A DNA stretch of 64,000 nucleotides from Ascidia mentula (lineage: Eukaryota; Chordata; Ascidiacea; Phlebobranchia; Ascidiidae). The notes under the pieces were generated by a model, which ran no database searches, had not been told where the DNA came from, and saw nothing but the letters and a program-made list of their open reading frames with translations. Numbering within the stretch: position 1 is the first letter of the stretch; each line of letters opens with the position of its first letter. The stretch lies in the NCBI GenBank assembly GCA_947561715.1, contig OX387201.1, forward strand, positions 1,258,001-1,322,000. The letters run 5' to 3'. The translations under genes were made by a program, and so were the position numbers. Below, in pieces: positions 1 to 14,204 of the stretch.

Positions 1-43
1 GGGATACTTAACGAGGCAGAGAAGTAATAATAACATGACTTAC

Positions 44-168
44 CTTCATCAGAAACTGCAACATTCTGCGGAGAAGAAGAATTAGAGTTTCCACCAACAT
101 AGTTTGACATAACATATGATGAGGTTAACGGCCCATTGAAGTGATTCACATCAACTTGCAAGCTCATC
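44..168 (-). CDS. Putative internal exon, probably of the RGS12-like gene
   Basis: On the minus strand a CTAG acceptor (exon from 168) and an AAG/GTAAG donor (exon to 44) bracket an open frame rich in Ser and Asn, ending with residues QNVAVSDEG. It is on the same strand as, and downstream of, the RGS12-like exons, and Ser/Asn-rich linkers occur between the PTB and RGS domains of that family. Its frame needs a preceding phase-2 exon, whereas the last firm exon (3650-3540) ends in phase 0, so at least one exon between them is unidentified. It could also belong to another gene. Confidence 0.45.
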
Positions 169-3100
169 CTAGTTTAAACATTTATCTAACACGTTCACTC
201 AGTTGGCTAATGCAGAAAATTAAAATTAGATGTTTTAATGGGCTGATTGGAACACTTAATATGACCGACTCAGTCAGGGTGTTTTTCCTGTGTACATTTG
301 GCAGTTTGCAAAAAATTAGCAAAAAATCCAGCAAAACTTAAAAATATATTTCTGTCTGCCAAACACTATTCAGACCTTAAAAAAACTGATCTATTCTCTT
401 TCAGAAACAACCAACTAGAAAGCATAATTAAAATTGAAAACACTCAAAAACAATAAGATATTATTCCACAAAACATATCAAAAATGTCTTGAGAAACTAC
501 AGACAACAATATTATGCTTAGTCATGTAATTTAGTCCGAGCAAACACCCAGGTACTTTTTCTTTTGCAATTCCATACAACATTTAAATAGTAGCCACCAT
601 CACGACATAGTGAAAATAGCCATGTTTGTAATTTCAGTGACACAAACCATCAGCGAAAATACTGGACAAATAAACTTTGTTGCACATTTCTCATCACTTC
701 TGCAAAGTATCGACAGTGGTTAATGGCTATGTACTGAAACTGTCATTTGCTGAGTAAAATGCCTAAATTAACTGTGCACATATTTCTGGTTCCCGACAGG
801 GCCAACAAGGAAACGTTTCCCAAGCTTGTGATCACAAGGACATATTTTCCAGGCGGAACATTCAAGAGGGGCAGACGTTTCTCAAGCTTGGATGGTTTCC
901 AGTTTTATGAATGGCTCAAAATAAACAGATGGAAAAGAAAGTGTCCCTACTAAAGTTGATTCACGACAGAAACCTTTAAGTTGAAGATTCTGACATTCTT
1001 TACAGTTATTTGGCATTTTTAAGATGCAATAACAACACATAGTCGAAATGCCTATGCAAAGTAGTTGAGGGCATATACAAAATGCAAATTACTGTGTCAT
1101 TTCCTTTAAATATTATCTGGCACTGTTCTATACAGATTACAACATAAAATACAAGTTTTGAATCTACACAGTACTGAAAGGACAAAGTTATAAATGTGTT
1201 TGTCACATCACAATACATCCAACTAACAACCCCCCCCCCTTGATGAATTCTGGATGAAAAGTGAATTATGGAGCGGTGGCAACACAAAACCACATTTATA
1301 TATTTACCCTAAACTTTTGAGGGAAGTTTGTGCGGAAATAATTGGCTCACATCTTCATTATTCTATTTGCTCATTGTTTATTCATACTGAAAAGCAAAAG
1401 CTCGTAATTTGACTCTAGCATCAAATTTCTCAATAACTTTTCCCCTCATTAAATTAAAAATACCCCAAATTCTTCAACAGTCAGCTTCCTTATTAGATTG
1501 GTGTCAAATTATATTATTTTAATTGTATCTTTCAATTGTGTAGCCAATATCACTGGACAAAACACTTTGTTTCAAAGACATAATTTTATACAAAACAATG
1601 AAATAAAAACAATTTTTGTTTTCCCCTCACACATGTCCAGGCACTAAAATCCTCCAACAGTTGAAACTAAAATAGAAAAAAATGTTGAAAAAATTCCCAA
1701 ACAACAAAAAATTCAAACCCCCTATCCTAACCTGTGAAATTTTTGCAGCAATTTTCACCTCCTCAACTATTCACGAAATTTCGACAATCTGTGGAGTGAG
1801 ACAAGCGCATCTGATACAGGATATCATGATCACCAATTACTTAACCACCATTTACTATTATTCAGCACGCTTTAAAGAGTGAGTCGGTTACGTAGCGATG
1901 ATGCGTCTCATGCAGCCACAATTCATCACCATTCAAGCATCTCACATCCTGTCCAGAACTTGCTAACACGGTAGAACCATTGAAAGTCAATGGTAAGGTA
2001 CAGGGCATGTTTCGCTTGCAATACTGTTGGCTAACCCTGTACAGTTTCAGTAAACTGCTGTACTAACAACCTTTTTCATAGCTGTGTAAAAATTAACAGC
2101 ACAAAAAAAATATTATTCTTTAAATGTGAAAAATAAAATTGTTTAATTTTTCTAAAAAAATTTAGAGTGAAAAACAATTTAACAGTTAATTAAACTTTCT
2201 CAACCTGATTCAGAATTCAAAGATGTCTAAACCCAGAGACAGTTTGTGTTTCTTTGTATTTCTTCTGGCAATTACAGAACAAATCATTAAAATCAACCTG
2301 CCAGGCAAATCTAATTCATGTTCGTGTGATTGATTTTCACACAATTCTTGCACATTAAGATTAAAAATGTTTGTTGCAAAACAATCTTAAAAAAAATCTG
2401 TACTGAACAAGATCACTTTGTGCAACAGAGTATTCTGAAAACCAAACCAAAAAACTTATTTCTACATGCGATGCAAACATTGTATTACGTAAAAAGTTGA
2501 CAGCATTCACTGCTAACTTGCCTGATGAAGCTTCACCTCTAATGCAACAATTTAAATGCCTGCTAATTATTCATGGCTAATCCAACGCGATAGCTTGGGT
2601 TTAAATTTGGCTCAAAGAACAGGAAGTGGGCAATTCAAAGGAAGCCACGGAGTGAAAAATATTTGTTTTTTCTCGGATGTGGCAATCTTCTTGTGGCCGG
2701 ACGTGACGGTGGTCCACAAAATATCATCAAACTGCTGCATAATATTTTGCAAGTCACACTGGTTAAGATTAACAAGTACTTTGTATTCTGTTTAACATGC
2801 AAACATTGAGTGACTAGCCTTGAAATATACGTCTAAAGAACTTATTTATGAGCAACTTCCATTTCCAAACTAACACTTTTTTTTGCGAAAGCTTACATGA
2901 ACCAAACAAACTCTGTGCAAAACCCCCACAGTGCATTCAACTCCCAGCAGAGGGGAATGATAAAGCACTTTTCTGGAGCATATCCACACCGAGGCAAGAT
3001 ATGATAATCACTGTGATATTAGGTTGTGTCCAGGCAAGCCAATGGTCCCTTAGGCCATTGAGGCCAGGTAATTAACAACTGTGGACCGAGGTAAATCACA

Positions 3101-3539
3101 CCAGCATATAATCACTTCCAGCGTAACATGTGCGCTTTGCCATTAGATTTTCCAGCACCGGGCTGTGAACCACTTGTTGAAATGAATGAAATAAAGGTCA
3201 AGCCAGAGCGATAATCTGATTATTGGCAAAACATGGACGGGATTATTCAGTTACTGAGAAAGTGTCATCCAGATTAGTGTAATGACTGGTCCACGCGACA
3301 ATCGGATGTGGTCTGCCAATGAAAGTTCAACACAACAACAACCTATATATCCACCCCCATTCAAATACAAATATTTCAGGGCCGTAACCTCAAATGCTTG
3401 CAAAATATTTAAACTATCGGATTTTAATATGCATCTTTTCTTTGTGGCCACAACACTTTCAGTTACCAGTGTTAGAAATGCCAACTTCAAAACTTTTAGT
3501 AAATATTAATATTGTAAGTAAGCTTGTGAAAGATCTTAC
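169..3539. other. Presumed intronic space with no convincing exon
   Basis: AT-rich sequence between the putative exon at 44-168 and the last firm RGS12-like exon. It contains a C10 run at 1230-1239 and a short direct repeat around ACGTTTCYCAAGCTTG near 809-829 and 874-894. A minus-strand open stretch near 2630-2745 has an acceptor-like start but no usable donor. No RNA gene or mobile element recognised. Confidence 0.5.
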
Positions 3540-6500
3540 CTCAGTTGAACGACTTATTGCTTTTCCAAAAGCCATAAATCTGCTCGTAAATGAGGGACCT
3601 TCCCGTTTCGCTGTATGATGGTCCGTTATCACAAAAGGTGGTTTCCCTCTCTGTATAAACATCAGGCATTTAATTTTTGGAAACTTTGATTTTTGTGCTT
3701 TGTATTGTTTCCATGAATTGTATGAGCCGACATCGCTTATCATTTAACACCAAACAACATACATAATTTTAATTGAAATATGAAACAGCACTACATGTGC
3801 ATCTATGAAACAATAATTTTGCATGTCTTCAACAACTATGACAAACACAACAGCGCAAACGAACTAATATTAAAATGACAACAATTCAAATAAACAAAAC
3901 AAATGGAAAATGATAAATAAGGCTTCAACAGAAAATGGACGAAAACCTCATAGGATTGATGCATGCTTTCAACAAAACACATGCCAAGTCGATCTGCAAA
4001 TGGACAAACTCACCATGACACTATTTAAGCAGCACTGGCCTGTAGAAGTGTTAGATGCATTTATGCAGTGAAGTTTGTTTTTTATTTGTGTTTGCAACAG
4101 AGCAATTTAATTACAGGAGGTAACATATCTAATTTTAATACTTTACGTTTATGGGTTTTGTAATAGTATTTTCAGTTTTTGTCTATGATTTGAAAAAGTT
4201 GTAATTGAACATTAGGTTTTAAAAACATGGTATTGACCTCCATCTTTCTTTGGTGTCTTTCGTTGTGTCCTCGCAAGTCTAACAAAAATAAACAAGTTTA
4301 TATTAATTTTTTAATATTTTTTTTTAAACATTTTTAACTTATTAAATTTAAAAACAAACAAAAAATTTAACATTTATTTAAATACTAAAATGAATGCAAG
4401 AGAAAAAACAGTCGGACAGTCGTAAGCTGGCAAAGCATGGAGATCAAATACAAAATATTGTAAAATCAACAAAAAGGCAACAGTTTCTACCTGGTGTTTT
4501 GTACTTTCCCATACTCAGCTTGTGCATCGGAGGTGGAACCCGCGAACTGTTCTTTTGCTGCTGCCTCATGCGGTTGTCATGACGATGTAGGTTCTGTTGA
4601 CTCAAGGGAGGTGCCGTATTATTCTGGGTCAGTCTGCTCGTACTCAGGGTGGCAGAGCTCGAGTGCAGCTTGTGGTGGCCCATCTTCTAAACAAGTGGAA
4701 GACCTTATATCAACATTCTAAAATATGTCCGAAATACTGGAATTTTATTGCGAAAGCCAACCGTTGTCAATGCAATTGGAATTAACACATGTTTTAGAAA
4801 AATAGGGCGATGACAAAACAAATTCATTCTAAGTTATATTGCAACATGTGTTTTTAGTTGCTTTTGTGTATAAAAAATACTTCATAGAACTTATTTTGTG
4901 TACTGCCATGAACAAGTATAAATCGAACAAATTAATACCCAACTTACCATTTCACTTCCTACTAATGATGATGAAGAATTGGGTAGCGTTGAATGTTTTC
5001 CAGAGTAGCCTGGACAAAAAAATTTGTTGAATAAAACGCATTTTTGAAATTGAAACACGTCGACAAACAATTATTTACATCTTACCATATCCCCTGCTGG
5101 GGTGATTTGGTCCATTTTCAGCCGAAAATAAAACACGAGGACTTAACTTCGCATTTTCCTCCATGCTGCTACTGCATTGACAACAAAAATTACTCTCTGG
5201 CAACATCTAGTGATAACAACTTCACGCAAAAACTCTTTGGAACTTCTACACCAACCATTAGCAATGAATATTTTTGTGTGTCAGGAAAAAAATTGTTGTG
5301 ATAATAATAGAAAAAACATAAAGTGAGATTTTCAAAATGAAATGTATTTGTCTTAAATAAGAAAGCTAAAATACTTTAACCTGGGAAGAGACGTTTGCAT
5401 TCTTATGATATATATACATAAAGTATTTCAGGTTCAAATTGCCATGGTGATTGCAATAGAATGGTGAATTATTTCTAAATTAATTAGCAAGATCATCACA
5501 CAATCGACTACTTATTCCAACCTTGAATTGTTCCGTTCAACTGAGATTTTTCTTTTTTCTCCTGCGTTATTTGTCCAAGCAACCGTCACTGGTGGTAAAC
5601 TTGATTCACCTCTTGTTAATCGTGTGTGCATTTGGCTGTCGTGCGTGTGATAATGACTCGTGGATATGGACTGGTCAACTATAAATTATAAAAATTATCG
5701 CATGAACATGAAGTCTCAAATGCTTAAACCGAACAAGTTCCACATGAAAAATATTATTTTAACAATTTTTGCATACATTGAAAGTAACCTGGTTCAATTA
5801 ATATCAACAAACAAATGTCAATAATAAATAGCAAGGGGGGCAAAATAGAAATAGGAGAACACAAAATACCGATTCCACTGTCTGCCGTTGAGTTGCTGAG
5901 CAAACTTATGTTTTGAGAATCTTCAAAATTTCTTATCATGATTTCGTTCCCAGTAGATTGGAGGAGACGTAGGACAGATAAGATGCTTCGTGGGTTTTTC
6001 GGGAACTCAACACATTGTCCAGTTTCTGTATTTGTTGAACAATGAATTCCAAACCTAAACAAAAGGTTAGTTTTAAGTTCCACATAAAATGTGACTAAAG
6101 ACTAGTTCTTTAATTTTGCCACAACCTAGCCCTTCACTGGACATTGCCTTCACCAATTTATTATGGTGGGAAGTCAAAAATTTGAAACAGAACATTTCAG
6201 ATTGAAGTCAGAGGACGCCTGTTCAAGCAAATAGAATTTTTCTATGATTTGTAACAAACAAGCTGATTTTAATCTGAAACGTTTAGTCCGAGTTATTGGT
6301 TTAAATCAAGACAATGTTGCAACAAGAAAAACCTCTTGGCCTTTTCCTGGTGAATAGAATGTGGACTAATTTCTGGATCCACCATAAACATATGACAAGA
6401 CGTCTGAACATTTGACATCGACCCAACTCTCATCTGCCCACAATCCTATGCAAAGAATGTTTAGTGTTAACAGTGTTTTTGAAAAGTAAGAGCAGTTCTT

Positions 6501-8984
6501 TTATTTTTTGCTTTGGATAACTTGAAATATGTATTTTACATCATTTAAAATTAACACGAAAGATTCAAGTTTGAAGTTAAATCTTTTGCCTTTTAGAGGT
6601 TTAATAATTTCCCCCGATGTAAAAATACAGTATGATGGGAAAGAAACTATTTTTTATGTTTAGGTAAGAATTTAAATGTTGTAATATCTTTTCAATGCCA
6701 CCAATAAAAGTGGCCAGTGCTTGATCCAATATTTTGTCTCATGATCAGGCATTTTTCACCTGTGATGTGACCAAGCAGAAAAATCGTCCATCATCGGGAC
6801 AGGGGGCGGAAAACATAAGTTTATCAACGTGATAAACAGCAATCGTGTCGCCATCTGCGCTGTACAACTTTGCTCCATTCTGCATAACCTGCACAGAAAA
6901 GTCTTTTATTCGAAGTTTTTCACAGTGGATGTCAGTAATGGTGGAAAGAATGTATTTTTATCTTCAACAACTACATCTAAAATGACTATTTTTTTTAACG
7001 TTACATGCAATTTTTCAACATAATAGAACGTATCTTTTTTTTCCAAAGACACAATGAAAAAAGGCAGATTAAGATTAAAAACTTTCTGTTAATTGAAAAA
7101 AGTAAGTTTAAAAATAAACATTGTAAGCCTAACAACATGTAGTGTGAAAATAACGTATTAAGCTGCTTGGATGTTCGCACTTGAAAAGTGGTAAGTGCAC
7201 TTAAAAGAACAAGGACAGGTGGAATTGTGAGCTTTCCTTGGTCAAGTGAGACAGTTCTAAGTGGTTGCACAACCAATAAACATGGTGCTAAAATGAAACA
7301 AATCTTCAACTTTTAAAGGTCCTTACCTTAAATGCATTTTTGGTGACATGTTATATTGTAAACTGTGTCGATTTATCAAGTTTGCACAAAATATTCATAA
7401 CTGCTACAAAAACATTAACAAGATGTCAAAAAATAAACAATTCACACCTTGAACAAAACCCTTTGATGAATATGTTGTTCTAGTCTCAGCCTCTGAACGC
7501 AACCTCTCACAGCTTCGAGACTCGCTTGCGCCACCATGTGGGTTTCCATGACTGGCATTTCCACAGTGCCGAGGTAAGCGACTACCGACTGAACCATGAC
7601 CATTGACGGTAAGTTGTTGCCGATCTGACGGTCACTTTTTGCATTGTGGCTACTGTCGGACGATGATGATTTTCTGCTCTCATTTTTTGTGAAATTTCTT
7701 GGAGGTGTCATGCTCTTGAAGATTTTCCCAGAGTGCAGGTCTTCTAAAACTTTGTCAGTTCTTGAGAAACTTTGAGTTGTTGCCAGATTTTGTTGGGAGG
7801 CCAATTTTGCAGATCCTAATTGTTAACAAAAATAAAAGTTTGCGAACAAAAAACTTAAATTTTAAATAAAATCTTTGTTTTTTCACAATCGGATTGAACC
7901 AGCATTGGTGAATCATAGCATTATACTTTTCATTGGTGATACTTACGTTATACTGTCATTAGAATGCTTTTACTTCTATTTTTTAGGTATATGTTATAAT
8001 AACTATTATTGCACTGAAATACCACAGTATCAAAAATATCATTTTTACCAGCCATAGATGAAGTTTTTTGCTTGGAGGGCAAAGCATTTGTGTCTGGAAA
8101 TGTTTCCAATGACTGACTCACGCCCAGAAATAAGGTTCCAACAGAAATACCTGATGTACAGCAAATATGTTATTCCTGATATATTTACATGGCTACAACA
8201 AGTCAACAAGGAAACAATTTGTGAAATGAAACAGATTATTTGTATTATAATATGTAAACATTGTTGTTTAAACACATGTTCCACTAATTTCTATTGGTTC
8301 ATTTGAAATACAGTTAGTGATAATTACTCACCAATTAATCTGACAACGTTTTCGTGATCTGATTTAGAGACATCCTGGCCGTTGACAGATATCACATAAT
8401 CTCCCACTTTTAATCCAATCTGATCGGCTGGACTCTCCTTGACAACCCAACTTACAAAGCTAGGTGCCTGTAACAAAAAACACAAACAAAATTAATCTGA
8501 CCAAAAACAATGACAGCATTGCCATTTCACCAAACAACTAAACTGGATTATAAATTGCAGCTTTAGAAATAAGGTGATTTTAAACACTTTTTTAAAAGCA
8601 GCTCTTGTAAAACTCAGTACAACCAAGTACAAATAGGTCAATTCATTTGGGCAACAGAACTAATTTGCACCTAACTGTAAAGCTGGCCAGACAAAGCAAC
8701 CAAAGCACATGGACTATATCAACAAACTATTTTGAGCAGAGTGCTTTCCACATCCACAAAAAAAACAATTATTTTGTTTAAATTTTAAACTACCTACAAT
8801 TTAATACAAAAATATATTTTGTCTTGAGTCTCCACAAAGTATGGGGCTTTTGGGAAATACTCCTGCAACTTACTTGTCCAGATAAAGTAAATCCATATCC
8901 ACTTTTGCCTCGACTTATTTCAATTATTTGAGTGCTTTGTTCTTTGGATGAGTGACGTCTACCGCTTCTTGTTGTGGAAAGCAT
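3540..8984 (-). CDS. RGS12: RGS12-like regulator of G-protein signalling, N-terminal part (PDZ and PTB domains)
   Basis: Twelve phase-consistent exons: 8984-8874, 8467-8332, 7815-7448, 6888-6760, 6445-6333, 6054-5870, 5678-5522, 5171-5086, 5009-4948, 4686-4491, 4278-4238 and 3650-3540, 565 codons so far. The PDZ domain (about residues 18-83) carries SGYGFTLSGQ and SPADQIGLKVGD. The PTB domain (about 135-300) carries VVAYLGTVEMP, RGCVQRLRLEQ, FSAPCPDDGRFFCLVTSQ and TSCHVFMVDP, then a Ser-rich linker containing NSTADSGIG and RVPPPM. Both domain order and motifs match RGS12. In that family the RGS domain is a GTPase-activating protein for Gi/o alpha subunits, with Ras-binding and GoLoco parts after it; these would lie left of the window. 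The start chosen is the first Met before the PDZ. An upstream non-coding exon near 10.7 kb is possible. Confidence 0.85.
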
Positions 8985-11123
8985 TATGTATTTTTTTCAT
9001 TATTTATATTTCTTACATTATACCACACATCCTAAAGAAAAGAGCCACTATTAAAGTCAATCTATTTGAAAACATTACTTAATATATAATTGTTTTCATA
9101 ATACTATGCATATGGTTAAAAAAATTGTTTTTTGTGTTCTGAAATCAAGTCATTGTACGAGGAGCAGAATAGTAACAAGGCACAAAACCAGCTAGATTGC
9201 AGGTACTTAAAATGAACTGAAAGTATGCGGCACACCAAGTTCAAAATTGCAAGCAATCACATCACTACGCTGACTCATCTTATTTGGCCACAACTTCTAA
9301 GTGATTTAAAATTGTTCAAATGCCCTTTGGCATTACAGTGGAATTTCTTCTAAAAATGTCCTGAATGTCATTTTCAAGTGATGTCTACCAACGTGTATAT
9401 TTACACAGTTCAAAAGTTTATATACGTGACAGTCAAACCACACCAAACTGTTTGCAAAGATTCTTTAATTGCCTTCACAGAAGTAAAAGCAAAAAAACTA
9501 TTACATCAAGCTAAAAAAAAATTAAAATTTCTAAAGAGTAGCCTTTGTTGGTTTGCGACGATAAATTGACACGATATAAATGATTGCCAAAATAACTGAA
9601 GATAACATAAACTGTTTTCTGTTGGTTTGCTTGTTAGATTTGAGACCAACTATTGGTATAAAGTTAAAAAAACTCAGAACAAAAGAAAACAATTGAATGT
9701 AAGCATGAACATTTGACAGTTCTTATGATGATTGCGCAACAGTGCTAGACTTCAGTATTGCATCGCTTCCATTCAAGTGGATATGCATATTTTTCAAAAC
9801 TTCATACCTTAGATTATATATACCTTGACCAACAACCACAACAAAAACATCATTTACATTAAACACATGTTCGAATATACCTTAGGTTTCAGAATTTTTG
9901 TGGTAAACTGAATTGTGAGGACAATATATCAGAATGTTTTTTTGTATGTTAATGCATTAGATATATGGTTTTCCTGTTGATTATCGGTGAACTTCTGCAA
10001 ACGTGCGACATTTTTTTCCTATCTAGTGCACAAATAATCAAAAGTATATCAATTGAAGCAAAAACACAGCAAATGCATTGAAATACAAAAGCATTTGTTC
10101 GTTGGCACTGAAAAAACCCTTCGCACAAATCACACCAAGCAAAACTGCTTTCACATTTCCACCATTTAATACACAATGCAGATATTAAACAAAACAACTC
10201 AAACAAATTTGCCACAGCAACAACAATCATTCAAGTGATTCATACAACAAGGAAACACACACACACAATTATCAACAACCAACCAAATATGCAATTTAGA
10301 TCATTAACATCTGAAACTGTCTATAAAAATGGTTGTCACAATAGTCTGCTTACAGGAACAGCAGCAAAATTTACATATTCATTTCCATTGATTCACAAAA
10401 CAAGTCAAAATCACACTCAAGTTGCAAAAGCAAAACATTCTTTTTTCCTATCGCATGAGGGCGATAAAGAAATATTTTTAAATCCTACCACCAACCAGCG
10501 CCAGAGCACTAAATTTCATCACTATTCCTAAAAAGTTTAATAAACAAAAACAAGCTATGCATAAGAAATTACAATATTTATTTTGCGCAATAGGAACAAG
10601 GTTTCCATGCATCATAGTGGGCTCGAGAGGCTCTGGTTGCCACAAGATAAAAACCGGTAAAAATAGCAAATAATGCCAAAACTACTCAAGCGTGACATGA
10701 CGTACCTTTATTTATTGCATAATGGCGATTGAATAAACAACAGTGCGCGCGCGAAATCTTACATTTGGCTTTTGAATTTCAAAGCACAAGATGTTGAAAC
10801 CGGTTTACAGGCGAAAAACTGAATTTTTGATGTTTATTTGCAGAATAGAGCAGCGTTTCCAAAGGCCATGTGTTTACAGTTAAATGCATTTTTGGCATAT
10901 TTTTTTCGGCATTTACGATGATATTATAATGTGATGTAGTCAGGAGTCAGCACTGGTGCGTGTAATAGTTAATAGTTAAGGCGCAGGCCTACCTATGCTA
11001 TACTTCCTTTGGTATCACCAAAATGGTTGTTCTTGATTTGGTTAATCTGCTGTGTGTAAAAGAGAAGTAATTACTGTATTTTCAGAAGTTTTTGTATGTG
11101 TTTTTGTTTGCATACAAGAACCA
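8985..11123. promoter_or_regulatory. Divergent intergenic region between RGS12-like gene and COX20
   Basis: No coding exon found. Genes point away on both sides, so this holds both promoters or 5' exons. There is an (AC)n run near 10253-10268 and a CG-dense patch with GCGCGCGC near 10745-10753. A minus-strand donor-like AAG/GTACGT near 10700 could end a non-coding first exon of the RGS12-like gene. A plus-strand acceptor TTTTCAG near 11086 precedes the COX20 ATG and could be a cis or trans splice site. Confidence 0.4.
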
Positions 11124-11438
11124 ATGTCAAGTTTCTTTGACAAACTGTACATATCATTAAAGGATGAATGTGTTATTGGCCCCCTGAAGTGGGGCATCGG
11201 TTCAGCAAGTGCTGTATCTTTGTTGCATTTTGCCATAAAAGGACATGTACAAAAATCAATATTGGTGTGCATGGCTGTGCTGGTACCAGTATCGCTTGGA
11301 AGTGCCCAATACTGCAAATACTCAAGAAGACTGCAATCTTTAAAAGCGGACCAATATAAAGCTGCATTAAAATACCACAAATTAACTGAAGGCACAGAAG
11401 ACAGAGAACCATATAGCAACACAGTTGGAAAGTCCTAA
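11124..11438 (+). CDS. COX20: COX20-like cytochrome c oxidase assembly protein
   Basis: Single-exon frame of 104 residues from ATG 11124. The pattern FFDKLYISLKDECVIGP, a glycine-rich hydrophobic helix, a short basic loop, a second hydrophobic helix and a C-terminal CKYSRRLQSLKADQYK resembles COX20 (FAM36A), an inner-membrane protein with two membrane spans that stabilises newly made COX2 during complex IV assembly. Length fits (human about 118). An upstream in-frame Met at 11052 was not used because a TTTTCAG splice acceptor lies between it and 11124 and the extra residues have no counterpart in the family. The stop is only 140 bp before the SKA2 start on the same strand, which suggests co-transcription. 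Identity rests on by-eye similarity. Confidence 0.7.
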   Translation: MSSFFDKLYISLKDECVIGPLKWGIGSASAVSLLHFAIKGHVQKSILVCMAVLVPVSLGSAQYCKYSRRLQSLKADQYKAALKYHKLTEGTEDREPYSNTVGKS

Positions 11439-11578
11439 AGACCAGCATTTTTTCTGAATCTTTTTATCGTTTATGTAATGTGTTTTTCTTGCTGAATCAC
11501 AATTTGTTGTTTATTCTTGAAGGTGATACACAAGTAAAATTAATTGAACCTTTTGATTGAAAAAAATTCTCTCCTACA

Positions 11579-12776
11579 ATGGAAGGAATTGTCGACAATG
11601 TCGTGAAAAAGGTGATTTATCTGGAAATAGGTGAATTTTGAGCATTTCGATGACAACCCATTTGTTTTAGTTTGAAGAGGCCGAGAGAAATGTGGAGAAC
11701 ATTGAAAGTCGGTTGGAAGCAAATTTTTCTGCAAAACTTGCTGGTAATCATAGTTCAGACATGGTAGACAAGGCATCACTTCTACAAGAACTGAATGAGG
11801 TTTCATAATTTACTGTATATGCTGGTACAAAATATGTTTATTGAGCTGCAGACAGTACTGTTTCAACCTATAGGTGTACTTACCTTGGTACCAACAAGGC
11901 GACATTACCTGCCATCAACAGAAAAACCTGTTGCCTATTACCAGCTACACCAGAATCAAGCTCTAGTTGCACTGGTGTGACCTTGCAGCTAAAAACAGTG
12001 TACACTGTCTATAACTCACTGGCGATGGTTTATTTATTTGTGTTTAATGTTGTTTATCAGTGGTTTGCTGATAAGACTTTTTCCATAATCTATTCCTCTA
12101 GTTGGCATTGCATTTTATCAGCGACACCAATTTATTGTGATAATAAGTCAATCTATCAGAAGTTTCATTACATTGGTTTGCTGATATGTTTTTTTTAGGT
12201 GAAACAAAGTTATGCTGAGATAAAAAATGAAGCCAGGGAATTGGGTAACCTCCAACGTGAAATGGCGATTGCATTTCAAAAAGATCTTCTCTCAACTGTT
12301 CAGAAGTTACAAGCATTAACTGACAGTGGAACAGTTGGAAAAGTACAACTTAGTATAAGCTTTGTTGACACAGTTTTGCTTAACTTTAGTATATCTTTTG
12401 AAGCAACATGTCTCTGATTTATGTTAGCAGATGTATAAAGAAAAGTTGATTTCGCTTATCTAAGCACTGTCGGTTTAGTATAGACATTTGATGTGCGTAA
12501 GTGTTATTATTGAAATCTTTGTCAATTTTTGGCCTGAAAGGTCAGTTATTGCAAGTTTCCCTATGGCTGGTATCAACAGCACACAATATCACAATATTTT
12601 TATTGTACAATTTGTTTCCAAGGTGTAGAAAGTCGTAATATTGTTAACATAAAACATTTTTATTTTGGATAAAGGTCCCTGATGAAGTCACAAAAGCTGC
12701 AATTGAATCTTTGGTTGAACAATCAAACCTTGCCGATGCCTTGACCAATAAATTAAAAAGCCCAAAGGACACATGA
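11579..12776 (+). CDS. SKA2: SKA2-like kinetochore protein
   Basis: Four phase-0 exons: 11579-11611, 11671-11799, 12199-12342 and 12675-12776, giving 135 residues (human SKA2 121). The protein is a coiled coil: FEEAERNVENIESRLE, then ASLLQELNEVKQSYAEIKNE and QKDLLSTVQKLQALTD, which line up with SKA2 (FAM33A) motifs. In the family SKA2 pairs with SKA1 and SKA3 to form the complex that couples kinetochores to depolymerising microtubules in mitosis. Introns are short (59 bp for the first). It follows COX20 head-to-tail with a 140 bp gap lacking an obvious promoter. Confidence 0.82.
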
Positions 12777-14204
12777 TGTTATTGAATGATGGATCATTCT
12801 ACCTTGCAGTACAAGCCCAAGAGGGATATTTATGGAGGAGCGTTGTACAACTTCTGTAATTAGTTGTTTCCATTAGGCATTTCAAAAAGTATACGACTTT
12901 CATTTTCATATTATTTATCAATGTAATAAGTGCGAGCATGACACTAAGAGTCAGAAAAACAAGAGTTTGGTATCTTTTTGTTTCTCAGCAAATCACCTGT
13001 TTTTTTTGTTTATCTTGGCATAGTTTGTTACTCAGTCATGCACAATAAACTATATCATACACGTGTGATTAAAAGTCGGGCAATACTTGGCAATACATTG
13101 CTGAAACAAACATTGTTTCAAAACGACATTACAGAAAAACTACTCAATTTACTTAATATTGTGCCAAATACATTTAGTTCACAGCTCATTTTACTGTAAA
13201 TTGAGTCCGACACGTAAACCTTTACGGCATAAAGTCGTGAATTCAAATCATGTATTTTTTTAATCTCCGACTCCGTAGGAGTGCTCATGCATTCGCAGAT
13301 TTGCACGAAAAAAAACAATGCCGTCAGTTAAATTATTTTTGCTAAGTGAATTTGGTTAATTATGAAGGAAGAAATATTTGTAAGTAAGATGTTTATGATA
13401 TTTCCCAGCTGTTGATCCGGTTCAGCGCACACAGTAGCGTTGGTATCTTGGTAACCTGACCTTCACCTGCTTTGATCTATGTGTATTGGCTTGTATAAAG
13501 TTCGCGCAACAAAAATTCTGCCGATAAAGAATGCAAGGACTCCAGTGTTTTGTTTCATACACGATTCGGGCCATTCAAAATGTCATTTTTGTCTATTTTA
13601 GGCGTTTAAACATGCTCATATAGTCCTTTGTTATTTTTAAAATAGAAAGGCTAGTTCTAAAATGCAAGATGACCGACTTGGTAATTATTTATCGTATGTT
13701 ATTGTAGAAAGTTTCTGCCTGCTTTAAGCAAGTTTTTGTACTTTCCACAAGCCCAGTATACAAAGATTTTGCCCAAGTAGTCCTTGTTTATTGAAAGTTA
13801 AATTCCGAAACAAAAGCGTATTTGCAAATACCATGTAATACGCTCAACTTGACTGGATGCAAGAAGGAAGGACATGTGATGCTGCAAACTGTAAGAATCT
13901 TTTATTTGTACAGAACATCAACTTGTTTACATTTAATATTTTGAAAGTAGGCTACAAATAATGTTTGTATCACATGCCTAAACATAAACGAGATTGGAAA
14001 AAATGTCACGCATGGAGAAAATATAATTCACCAATAATCTGCATGAAAACAATTATCTAATGCAATAACATGCGAAAAAGTTGTGATAATCTGCACTTTG
14101 TTGCCAAAAAAATTGTTCCAATCTAGAATATTAACAAAATTCCTATAAATAGTGGCAAAAAATGCTAAATAACCTATTTTTTGTTAATTTACAGGGTGGA
14201 CTGA
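12777..14204. other. Intergenic gap, SKA2 to TTLL10
   Basis: AT-rich, no supported exon. An acceptor ATTTACAG at 14187-14194 lies 10 bp before the TTLL10 start and could be a cis intron end or a spliced-leader acceptor. Confidence 0.4.

Noticed and set aside
1976..1994. Small hairpin ACCATTGA-AAG-TCAATGGT
   Set aside because: Only 8 bp in AT-rich intronic sequence; such stems are expected by chance.
2521..2560. CTGATGA motif as a hammerhead core
   Set aside because: No GAAA partner or closing helices nearby.
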